NCBI RefSeq assembly: GCF_000150955.2
Contig: NC_011681.1
Coordinates: 109,501 to 173,500, forward strand
Direction of reading: 5' to 3'
DNA: 64,000 nucleotides
Origin: Phaeodactylum tricornutum CCAP 1055/1
Lineage: Eukaryota; Bacillariophyta; Bacillariophyceae; Surirellales; Neidiaceae
The translations under genes were made by a program, and so were the position numbers. The notes beneath the pieces are model-generated. The model saw only the letters and a list, made by a program, of their open reading frames with translations. It was not told the DNA's origin and did not search any database. Of this stretch, positions 52,067 to 60,346 are shown in pieces (position 1 is the first letter of the stretch; every line of letters starts with the position of its first letter).

Positions 52067-53308
52067 TCATCTGGTAGGCATTTGGTAAGCTGTGATCTCG
52101 TTGGAGGTATCGGCAATGAACACAGTAGTTGGAAATATTGGATCGTGTAAACTTGTTACCATCCAGTTGGGTTTTCGACCATGGGGAATGGCAGACAAAA
52201 CCTTTGGTTGATCCGACAAACAGAGATTTTCCAGCGTCGATTCTCCTAGATTCAAGATATCCAAAGGGTTCAGAGCACCCTCGGCACACAACATGTCGCC
52301 AAGGTCCCAAAAAGCAATCTCACCGTCGTTCCCCGTGGTGACCATAAGGCGATCGTTCGCCGCCACATGTGCTTGATCCTGTCTCCAAGCGGGAAATAAA
52401 ACCGAAGCAATCGACCCACTATGCGCGTCAACCAAGCGGGAAACGGGTATTAGCGATCGGTTCTCGACGCCGAAAATACAACAGCTTCCGTCACCCAAAC
52501 CAGCGACCAACAAACGGCCACTTGGGCTCCATGCCATCGTATGTACCATGGGTGGATTGCATACTTGATTGGCACCTGCATCAGAGTTGGCGATTAGATG
52601 AGACGATATTGGGTGCTTGGGTTTCATGACATCCCATAGCTTGACTGTGCAGTCCGTTCCACCCGACGCCAATTCGAGATGTTTGCAGTGTGGTCGAAAG
52701 TTAACACTAGTAACCATTGCCATGTTCGTCTCCGATATTCCATGATGCAAAATTCGATGGTTTTTTGAGCTAGTGCTAGATAGTGCAAAGGCGTCCGTTA
52801 CACGAACACAACCCGCATCGTCCGCTGCTGCTAGGTGTAGCGAACGCTGACGGCGGGGTGGCGAAAAGGCAATCTGATTGATTTCGTCTGCCGATTCCAG
52901 AACGTTGGAAAGATCAACAGAGGGTTCCACTATGACAGGGGACGAGGCGTACCTCAAGTCATATCCGAGAACGGAATTTCCTACCGACAAGAAAACAGAG
53001 TAGTCTCGACGAACTTGCGATGGACCATCACGCGCAATGCTGTCCGAGGGGTCGGTCCATCGCGGGCCAAAGGAAACGGACAGGACTGCGCCAGGAGCCT
53101 TGATGCAGAGCGAAGCGCGAACGCAATTACTCCGTAAATCCCACACCCGAGATGTACTGTCTTCCGATCCGGAAAGCAATGAAGCAGCAGCGGACGATTG
53201 CGACGCCGTGGAGACGCCGCTTGTATTTGTGCCACTGTGCGCCAAGCACAATACTGGCCCTTGGTGACCCTTGAGCTTGGTGGACGTTACATTCCCTTCC
53301 TTTATCAT
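52067..53308 (-). CDS. WD40 repeat protein, WDR53-like
   Basis: This 413-residue protein starts at the ATG at 53308; the frame is open further up without an ATG. It forms a WD40 propeller: GHQGPVLCLAHSG, LLSGSEDSTSRVWDLRS, LELASGGTDCTVKLWDVM, HTMAWSPSGRLLVAGLGDGS, and LMVTTGNDGEIAFWDLGD. The order and the middle motif (LAAADDAGCVRVTD after a DEINQIAFSP segment) resemble WDR53, a little-studied protein thought to act as a CUL4-DDB1 substrate receptor. No DxR box is certain. WD40 proteins are poor guides to function, so the WDR53 link is tentative. The gene converges on the small three-exon gene, with 135 bases between stops. Confidence 0.75.
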   Translation of the reverse strand: MIKEGNVTSTKLKGHQGPVLCLAHSGTNTSGVSTASQSSAAASLLSGSEDSTSRVWDLRSNCVRASLCIKAPGAVLSVSFGPRWTDPSDSIARDGPSQVRRDYSVFLSVGNSVLGYDLRYASSPVIVEPSVDLSNVLESADEINQIAFSPPRRQRSLHLAAADDAGCVRVTDAFALSSTSSKNHRILHHGISETNMAMVTSVNFRPHCKHLELASGGTDCTVKLWDVMKPKHPISSHLIANSDAGANQVCNPPMVHTMAWSPSGRLLVAGLGDGSCCIFGVENRSLIPVSRLVDAHSGSIASVLFPAWRQDQAHVAANDRLMVTTGNDGEIAFWDLGDMLCAEGALNPLDILNLGESTLENLCLSDQPKVLSAIPHGRKPNWMVTSLHDPIFPTTVFIADTSNEITAYQMPTR

Positions 53309-53850
53309 ATTGAGGTCCTTACCTTCTTCACAGAAGGAAGGAAATGAACTTTTTCTTATAATCAATGAACCATTCTGATGATGTCAAATACCAGCTAAAC
53401 CAAACTTTGTGGGTATGGCCATCGTGGCGACTGGCTTGAAGACATATGTTGAAGGGAGCTCCATCGACTAACAGTAAACGGGCTCTTCTATTGCTTCAGA
53501 AAGACGGTGATTCTGATTAGGTCTTGATGACAGACGTTAACTATAAGTATTTAGGTCGCTTTGGTTTCGGAGTGCACTGCAAATGTCTCATATTCACATC
53601 AAGGACATGGAACTATGTGCAAAATACGGATGCATGTGAGACTCATCGACACAGCGACAATAAAGTCGCCTGCCTGTTCCAGAAAAGATGGACAACAAAC
53701 ATCCAAGGCGAGAATTTCCGAGCTATTTATTTGTAAAGGACAAGCTTTCCTTGCCGCTGCGAATCGTAAATCCGAAACAAGTTGTAAGGCGAGGAGGAAA
53801 ATCAATCGTTTTACCCTCTCATTGCTAGTGTAAACTCACGCTTCAGAAAA
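53309..53850. other. Divergent upstream region of the WD40 and membrane-protein genes
   Basis: About 540 bases with no supported gene. GACTAACAGTAAAC near 53467 is a relative of the recurrent motif. Confidence 0.45.
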
Positions 53851-55632
53851 ATGCAATGTCGAGCTGGTTGGCTTTACCGTGTCTTTGGCCCTTCCCGCCT
53901 CCATTTGAAACACGAAGTCTGCCTTTTCGTTAGCACCTTTCTGTTTTCTGTAAGCACAATGCAAGCAATATATCGTACTTCGTTCGGTACAGCGGGAGAT
54001 TGTATTTTTCTTGCAATTTTAAATTCCTGGCTGGGACGACACCTTTTGGTTCGTTGGCTGGCTACGTGGGATTGTTCAACGTCGCGATCACCGACTCTAC
54101 GAGGGCTACTATCTGTTTTCATCACATCACATATTCTCAGCGGACAAACCTTTGACCGACCTTTGGATGAAGCAATCATGAGGCAAATTGGCCCACAAAA
54201 ACGTGACAACCATGGGTCGGGTTTGGGACACATGGCAATCCACATACCAAACAGTGTACGATACGCAGTGCAGATCTTCCGCGTATGGATCCTTTTTCCA
54301 TTCCAACAAAAATTTACTGGCCGTCCGCGAAGACAAAGTACATTCTCTAGCTTTGCTTCCGGACCGGAGGCAGCCCGGTCTCCGCCAGGCAGGGTACGGC
54401 GATTCCTGATTTCTACCAGCACAAATTGTGCGACAATCTGGAATAGATATGGACCCACATTATCCTTCTTAATTCCAACAGCTGTCGGATTATTATGCCT
54501 TTGGAAAAGCCAAAAAATGATTTACAAAACTCCTGACCCTCCAGCTTTGGGAATATCTATGCAAGAGGCTGCACAACAGAATTACCATGATACTCAGTGG
54601 GATGGTATGAGACCACATGGAGCGTATCGCAAGAGAAACATCCCACCATGGCCAGAAGTATGGTTTGTTATTAGTCTTTTTGGGGTGCTGGGAAGTCTAT
54701 CGTGTTATTTCCGGATCGTTCCGCCAATCCCGGACCAAATTGCTGGAGGAAGCGTTTTGAGAGACGTGCGCAACGAAGCTCGAGGCAAAGCCAGAAGTAC
54801 AGGCGGCAAACAGCAGCAACGAGACTACGATTTTATGGTGGCTTGGCCTGAGCGAAACCGCTCGATTATCTCCGAAAATCGTATCCGATTTTATATTGAA
54901 TACATTCTGCTTCGTGTGACGGAGTACGTTTTTGTGGTTGAATTTATTCCTAGACTTGCTTTCGTATGTCGAGCGACGGGACATTGTTCCGCACGGGCTC
55001 AGCTTTGGGAGCTGAGTAGTATTCTATACCCGGCCGGAGTAGCGACACCGCTGCGGACGGATTTTTCCTCCGCCATACAGTCCTTCGAAAGTCATATCGT
55101 ATCGACTTTGTGGACGGCGGTGGGTATAGTGATTGTATCGTGCTGCCTGTTGTCGGCACAGGCAATAGTTCTCGACAAGGGTTATCTTGCAGTATTGGGA
55201 TACATCGGCAGCGAGTGGACAGTTGTGACTGACGCCGACACCGCAACACTGAATCCGTGGGATCCCAAGCGCAAATACAAGAAGGGCGACTTGGTTGGCT
55301 ACGGCAGCGATGTGTACCAAGCAACCTCCAATTCACCGGACGGAAAACCGATTGATCCGCGTTTGCGTTCGGTTCACAAACTGCTGAGCGGTGAACTGGG
55401 ACACAATGCCACGTCCCAGGTGTTGCTGCAAGTGTCAAAGGTACAATTGGGCACCACGTTAATTTACATTGGGCTATGGGTAATGTTCACCTTGTTTGGG
55501 TATTCGACCCACGGCCTTCTTTCGGCGGTTGGGGCAAATCTGGTGGCTTTGTACACGCTGTCGAATGATGGCCTGTCGCACCACAATGAACTTTCGAGTC
55601 TACGTGCCGAAATTATGGTCTCCCAGCAGTAA
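53851..55632 (+). CDS. Multi-pass membrane protein with a CBM5/12-like loop, function unknown
   Basis: This 593-residue protein has hydrophobic segments at about residues 24-42, 199-217, 267-286, 414-438 and 535-570 (the last probably two helices). Between the last groups (about 470-498) lies WDPKRKYKKGDLVGYGSDV followed by YQATSNSPDGKP. The spacing W-x5-Y-x2-GD-x-V-x-Y-x4-Y-x-A is like carbohydrate-binding modules of families 5 and 12. The loop before the fourth segment contains an Arg/Ser-rich part. I do not recognise the whole protein. Placement of a carbohydrate-binding-like module in a membrane protein would suit a cell-surface or Golgi role, but the module may be a chance likeness. No intron is needed; the frame is continuous from the ATG at 53851. 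It ends 3 bases before the stop codon of the convergent DUF493 gene. Confidence 0.6.
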   Translation: MQCRAGWLYRVFGPSRLHLKHEVCLFVSTFLFSVSTMQAIYRTSFGTAGDCIFLAILNSWLGRHLLVRWLATWDCSTSRSPTLRGLLSVFITSHILSGQTFDRPLDEAIMRQIGPQKRDNHGSGLGHMAIHIPNSVRYAVQIFRVWILFPFQQKFTGRPRRQSTFSSFASGPEAARSPPGRVRRFLISTSTNCATIWNRYGPTLSFLIPTAVGLLCLWKSQKMIYKTPDPPALGISMQEAAQQNYHDTQWDGMRPHGAYRKRNIPPWPEVWFVISLFGVLGSLSCYFRIVPPIPDQIAGGSVLRDVRNEARGKARSTGGKQQQRDYDFMVAWPERNRSIISENRIRFYIEYILLRVTEYVFVVEFIPRLAFVCRATGHCSARAQLWELSSILYPAGVATPLRTDFSSAIQSFESHIVSTLWTAVGIVIVSCCLLSAQAIVLDKGYLAVLGYIGSEWTVVTDADTATLNPWDPKRKYKKGDLVGYGSDVYQATSNSPDGKPIDPRLRSVHKLLSGELGHNATSQVLLQVSKVQLGTTLIYIGLWVMFTLFGYSTHGLLSAVGANLVALYTLSNDGLSHHNELSSLRAEIMVSQQ

Positions 55633-55635
55633 ATG

Positions 55636-56193
55636 CTAAAACTGCATGATAGACATATCTAGCTGTTCTAGATCTTTGTAGATTGACGTAATCATAGTCG
55701 AGCTCTCGACTTGGACTTCAATTGTAATCTTGGTGAACTTCTTTCCCCTTGGTGTCACGATCATGGCCATTTCACTCCCATCATCTCCAGCGGTTTTGAT
55801 AACAACAGCCTTGACCTGTCCAATGAAGGTTTCTTTTGCGGTGTCATCACCTTCCGTTCTCCCGACAACATTGAACGAATATTTCAGCGGAAACGTAAGC
55901 ATAGCATTGAAAATGTTGCCCCCGTTGCGCTCCGTATCGATTTCTTTGGAAGGATCAAAGGCTCCCATTAAGGCGTTCACCTTGTACTTGAATCTATCCG
56001 TCATATCATGTTGTCTTGTGGGTGGTTCGATGATTGTCAGATTGCCGTCGGCCGACTGCACGGTCACCAGTGACCCCGTACGGTAAGGAGGAGGCACCGC
56101 TGGTTTGACAAACGAACAAGAAACGCGGCGCGCTGTGGATTGCGTGGTGGCGAGGAGAACGAGAATCGTCACGGTCCAGGAAATGCGAACCAT
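55636..56193 (-). CDS. DUF493/YbeD-like protein with an N-terminal signal
   Basis: This 185-residue protein begins with a hydrophobic leader (RISWTVTILVLLATTQSTA), so it enters the secretory system or, with a plastid transit part, the chloroplast. The C-terminal domain (about residues 95-185) has the pattern PLKYSFNVVGRTEGDD, FIGQVKAVVIKTAGDD and GKKFTKITIEVQVESST, ending IYKDLEQLDMSIMQF. This is the ferredoxin-like fold of the DUF493 (YbeD) family, which is common in bacteria and in plastid proteins of algae; its biochemical role is unsettled. The region between leader and domain is basic and Thr-rich, consistent with a transit peptide. The cleavage context (STARRVSCSF) lacks a clear AF-type plastid motif. 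Confidence 0.8.
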   Translation of the reverse strand: MVRISWTVTILVLLATTQSTARRVSCSFVKPAVPPPYRTGSLVTVQSADGNLTIIEPPTRQHDMTDRFKYKVNALMGAFDPSKEIDTERNGGNIFNAMLTFPLKYSFNVVGRTEGDDTAKETFIGQVKAVVIKTAGDDGSEMAMIVTPRGKKFTKITIEVQVESSTMITSIYKDLEQLDMSIMQF

Positions 56194-56612
56194 TTGAATT
56201 GCTGGAGACCGTGACCTTGTAGCGCCACCGTTGCCTTTTGGATATACTAGCTAGGAGGAACGATGCTAGTAGGCTGACAGGTGTTTACTTTAAGGTTCAG
56301 CGAGGAGGCAATGGCAGAGATAAAATGAGCGCAAAAGGAAGGGGGACCGATTCCTTCCCACATCCGTCTGCTCGTCAGTCCATCGAAGGTTGGGGGTTGT
56401 TGGCGCGAAGCAATCAACCGGGAAATACCGGACAGAATGCAAGACAAAAAACTTCACCCACCCAACCGAACGAAGAAGCCCATTGAAATTCCCGCTTTCC
56501 CTCAAACGCCGAGCAACACGGCAAAGCAGCCATAACTACGAATCGGTGTGCTCTTGTACCAAAATCGTCGCCCCCCCAACTTTTACTGCTACACTCGAAT
56601 CGATTCCAAGAA
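56194..56612. other. Divergent upstream region of DUF493 and ZNF593-like genes
   Basis: About 420 bases with no gene. No strong recurrent-motif copy was seen. Confidence 0.4.
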
Positions 56613-56978
56613 ATGGGAACTGGTCACACTGCGAAAAAGCCGGGAGCACGCTCCAAAAACAAGCAGTTCAAGCGTAGTTTATGGCTGTGTCGTCGCGACA
56701 AGGACATTGACCAAATTCACGACGAAATCGAAAAGTCCAAGGAAACCGGCAAGCCAATTGAGTTCAAGTACGACGATGAGCTTCCAGGCGGTGGACAATT
56801 CTATTGTATAGAGACCGCAAAACATTTTGCGGATGCCAAGTCTCTGGCCGATCACAAGAAAACCAAAACGTACAAACGCCGAGTGAAAAATCTGCAAAAG
56901 GAAAAATACGGACAAGACGTTGCCGAGTGGGCCGCTGGAATGAGTAAAGAAAGCCTTCCTCCAGCGCACGCAACATAA
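56613..56978 (+). CDS. ZNF593/Bud20-like protein with a degenerate C2H2 finger
   Basis: This 121-residue protein matches the ZNF593/Bud20 family of shuttling factors for pre-60S ribosome export: a basic N-terminus, DKDIDQIHDEIEK, DDELPGGGQFYC, the finger, KTYKRRVKNLQKEKYG and ending in the conserved AEWAAGM. The finger normally has four zinc ligands, C-x2-C-x12-H-x5-H. Here the positions are C65, T68, H81 and Y87, so two of four ligands are replaced (T for C, Y for H). Spacing is otherwise intact and the rest of the protein is conserved. Either the protein works without zinc or it is a diverged copy. The open frame is clean and begins with an AAAATGG context at 56613. Confidence 0.88.
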   Translation: MGTGHTAKKPGARSKNKQFKRSLWLCRRDKDIDQIHDEIEKSKETGKPIEFKYDDELPGGGQFYCIETAKHFADAKSLADHKKTKTYKRRVKNLQKEKYGQDVAEWAAGMSKESLPPAHAT

Positions 56979-57544
56979 TCATAAATAGCAAGCAAATGCT
57001 TTTGGCTGCCACTTGGGTGATGATTAAGAAAATCGAGGCTATTTTAGTTTTTGTCGTTTGCAACGACAAAATCCCTGTTTCGATGGACCTTTCACGGCAT
57101 GCAACAACACGTTTTTTCTAAAAAGTGACTTGAGCACAAGCAGAGGCTCGAGCAAGATGTGGTACCGTTGAAGAGTGACTAGATATCGCCTTTTAAGGAA
57201 TCGGTCGATGTTAAAGTTGAACGATTTTATCGACATGTATGCCTGGCAGTTACCGTAGTCTGACTATTAGAGGGCGTCCATGTAGGCAAGATCGAATGCC
57301 GTACTGTGTTGGGCCTGTCTATAACATGCCGCTATAGGATAGGTGTCCAACGGGTCAGCCAGTGTGGGGATGTCGGAATGGAGGACACAGAAAGAGCTTA
57401 ACCATGTAATGATAATATAAATACAAGCCTACTGCAATTTCACAAAAAGGGCGTTCATACTTTCCAAATAGTTCCCAACCAAAGAGAGCGTCTCCCAGCC
57501 ACAGCAATGCGTTTTGACTCGAACACTAGTACAGCGACACGATT
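56979..57544. other. Intergenic between the ZNF593-like gene and bZIP 1
   Basis: About 565 bases, no supported gene. It is the 3' flank of both neighbours. Confidence 0.4.
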
Positions 57545-58042
57545 TCAAGCCTTAGTGATGGTGTTGGAAGATGCTTCGGAGATTTTCTGCGTTTCTGCGG
57601 CACCCTGTAGCTCTTCCAAGCGTTCCATTGCTTGTGTGTATTTATCCTTCCAACCACTAACCTCGGTTTCAAGTTCGGTGATGCGGCATCGAATCTTAGC
57701 ACGCGAAGCCGCCGCGGATTCTCGGTTTCGCACCCGTCGGGCTTCGCGACGCCAAGCCGCCAACTGATCTTTGGGCATGGGGACATCCGGATCGTACCGA
57801 ATCTGCGTTTTCTTACTATTGTCACCGGGGTCTTCCTTGGACTTTTTGGTCGGCGGAGACGATGAAGACACGCTGTCGGATGATGCACCGACCGCTGGCG
57901 GCGGGCCGGCTGCCTCCTCATGATTCGATTCTCCTTCGGAATTTCCCTCGTTCGCCTCGGACTCCATCCGCTGCGAAACGATAATTGCCTTGCGGCGTTT
58001 ACGAGCTTCGGCTGGATCTGTTACGGCACATTCTTCCCCCAT
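57545..58042 (-). CDS. bZIP transcription factor 1 of a head-to-head pair
   Basis: This 165-residue protein has the bZIP basic region with invariant Asn106 in RVRNRESAAASRAKIR, after RYDPDVPMPKDQLAAWRRE. The zipper that follows (ITELETEV, then YTQAMERLEEL) has few true leucines, so it may prefer a partner. The N-terminus is acidic and Ser-rich, a possible activation region. The paralog at 58566 shares the extended motif before the basic region, so the two arose by duplication. Stramenopile bZIP families are large and include stress and light responders, but the specific target is unknown. It is divergently transcribed from its partner, with about 520 bases between start codons. Confidence 0.85.
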   Translation of the reverse strand: MGEECAVTDPAEARKRRKAIIVSQRMESEANEGNSEGESNHEEAAGPPPAVGASSDSVSSSSPPTKKSKEDPGDNSKKTQIRYDPDVPMPKDQLAAWRREARRVRNRESAAASRAKIRCRITELETEVSGWKDKYTQAMERLEELQGAAETQKISEASSNTITKA

Positions 58043-58565
58043 GGTGCTTCATTGAAGATACCCTAGGGACCAAATGTATTCGTTGCTTGCTTGCTTACTT
58101 GCTTACAGTAAAGCTCTGCACCGGAGAATGCTTAGCGACGATACGGGCGTCACTCGGCGGCATCGAAAAAGCAGGTTGCCCCCCGGTTCTGTTCCTCTTC
58201 AGCTGGACGTTCCAATTTCGGCGCATAGAATGGGTACCACGCGGAGCGTAGAAAACCTTCCGCGTGGCGTGCGTCAGAAGGAAACGGTACTCGAATTCGA
58301 AGGTTATGAACACACACGGAATCACCGCGTGGCAATTCGACTCACTCGTGTTCGTCGGATTCGTCCAACGAAAAAGCGTCGATCCCGGGTCAGTCGTGAC
58401 ATCCATCCTGACGCCGAACCCCAGTCGTGCACCTCGTGCGGATGCACGCGTGTGTGAGGTTGTTCGATTCACGGTCCCATTGTTCTTTTTCTGGCAGACC
58501 GGATACGTTTCCGTCACGCGGTTCCCCGCAGCATTTCTTTTGGAAGCAGTCACAAATCCGCAAAC
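58043..58565. other. Shared upstream region of the head-to-head bZIP pair
   Basis: These 523 bases separate the two ATGs and may act as a bidirectional promoter. It holds a short CTTG(C/T)TTA-like repeat near 58083-58105 and a CTTACAGTAAAG element at about 58101. Opposite-strand open frames here are not supported. Confidence 0.5.
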
Positions 58566-59562
58566 ATGAACAGTTCCAACGCCCAGGAAGTCGCTCGTCA
58601 ACTGAACGAAGATCCTGCGCTCGCTCGGAAGCGTCGTATGGAACTTCGCCGCACCGTGCTTCAGGGAGGCAACGACGCAGACGGCGTGGGGTTCAAGCGG
58701 CAGAAACTCCCAGACTTTGGATCCGACGACGATGACAACGTTTCCGCAGTTTCGGCAACGACTTCTTCCTCGACCGTCACTTCCGGCACACGCAAGACGC
58801 CGTCTCTGCGTGGTATCAAGAAACAAGCTCGTTACGAGCCAGGAGTGCCAATGTCGCGTGGGGAACTTACCGAATGGCGCAAAGAGGCTCGTCGGGTGCG
58901 GAACCGCGAGTCCGCGGCAGCGTCGCGGGCCAAGACACGCGAACGTATCGAAGAATTGGAAGGCGAACTCGCATTTCTCCGGTCCAAGTACGTCACCGCC
59001 CTCGACCGTATTGTTCAACTAGAGTCCACTTCATTCCACGAAGCCTTTACACCGAGCATTCTACGCCAAGATTTGATGGAACAAAGACAGACTGTTGTGT
59101 CACCCTCCAGCTCTCCGTTGCCATCTCCGGAATATAGCACGACCTCTCAGTTTCCTCAAGACTCTTTTTCTTTGGATTCCTGTCATCATGAAGACGACCC
59201 CGGAACGTATCAGCATATAATGGGAATGATCTCTCGACCAACAGCAGTTTGCGTCTAGATCCTCACAAACCACACCAAAGTAGCTCATAAGTAAACTGTT
59301 CCTCACGGAATATGAGCTACACCTAATCACCAACCTTCCAGCAGCGAAGATCACTGGTGCTGATACCTTCATCGAGGCCTCCTCTTCAAGTGACGTGTCT
59401 TCTGAATCGTCGTCTACGAGTGACTGCGAGGGATGCAACGAAGATTTGGATCCAGCGGAAGCCGAGCTCGGCGCGTTCTTATGGGACGCGTTTCGAGCGG
59501 ACGGCAACGCCATCGACTTTCACCTTCCTTTCGCAAACATGGACAACGTTATCGGATTGTGA
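58566..59562 (+). CDS. bZIP transcription factor 2, two exons
   Basis: Exon 1 starts at 58566. The frame reaches a stop at 59258, but a second open stretch (about 59342-59562) ends with a stop at 59560-59562 and codes a protein-like, acidic, Ser-rich and Trp-containing tail: ITGADTFIEASSSSDVSSE and later FLWDAFRADGNAIDFHLPFA. Intron ends are uncertain. One phase-correct choice is donor GTTTGC at about 59243 and acceptor GAAG at 59349, giving roughly 297 residues. The bZIP basic region has Asn113 in RVRNRESAAASRAKTR. The zipper is longer than in paralog 1 (IEELEGELAFL). If the intron is retained, a shorter form ends at 59258. The acidic exon-2 tail could be an activation domain. Confidence 0.75.
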
Positions 59563-60346
59563 AAATCACTCCGGAACGCTTGCATTCTCTACTGCATACG
59601 TAATCATTTTTTCATTTTAAAAAAGTTCGTATTTACTGTATATGATTCTTTTTCATGTGTTTTGTCTATTGCTTGACCGGGCAGTACATATTGAATATCG
59701 GAAGAGCGTAGTGCGAACACTTCTTGAAAGTCCTCTCTCGGTCGTACTTGCTCCCTCCTATTGATCCCTAGCAGTAAGCGATAATGCTATGGCATACATT
59801 TGCAACGAACTTCTACTCTATACTATTTTATATCAGTCCCATCCTTGAATTGAGTACAACATAATCCATAGGAGATTCGTGTTTCGGTATTTCCCAATGA
59901 ACCCTTTCGTAGCAAGAACCCTAGCCAACTTTTGGTACACACACTTTGTTGGACGCTGTATTCGTACTGGTTGGTACCGGTCGTTTCTGTCGCGCTCATC
60001 TTTTGGCACGTATCGGAACAGCGTAACAACCAACCAAAAAAGTCTGTCGACTGGTGTGATTACTTTCTGAAGTAATCAAAATCCTTGCTTGGTCCGTTTT
60101 GTCCTCTTGGTGCGTTCGCAAAATTTGCTACCTGTAATAGAAACAAGCTTGTTTCATAGAGGGCAACGCCGCAACCCCCCGTCGATGCCCCCCACGAACA
60201 ATCTCATCATCCGATTCGTTGTACAATTGCGAATATTATCGCTGCTGACTACTGTTGTAGAAAGCAAGCTCACTTTCATTGAGATCATAGATCCGCCTTT
60301 TTATCGGTAATCTCCGCCACACACCTACCACCACTGCAATACCGCT
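59563..60346. other. Intergenic between bZIP 2 and PRORP 1
   Basis: About 780 bases with no supported gene; short open frames on both strands are not protein-like. No strong recurrent-motif copy was seen. Confidence 0.45.

Noticed and set aside
57507-57767. Plus-strand frame opposite bZIP 1
   Set aside because: It is the shadow of the bZIP basic region on the other strand.
58095-59018. A 307-codon minus-strand frame across the bZIP 2 exon
   Set aside because: It overlaps the clear bZIP basic region on the other strand and the shared promoter, and shows no protein-like motifs.
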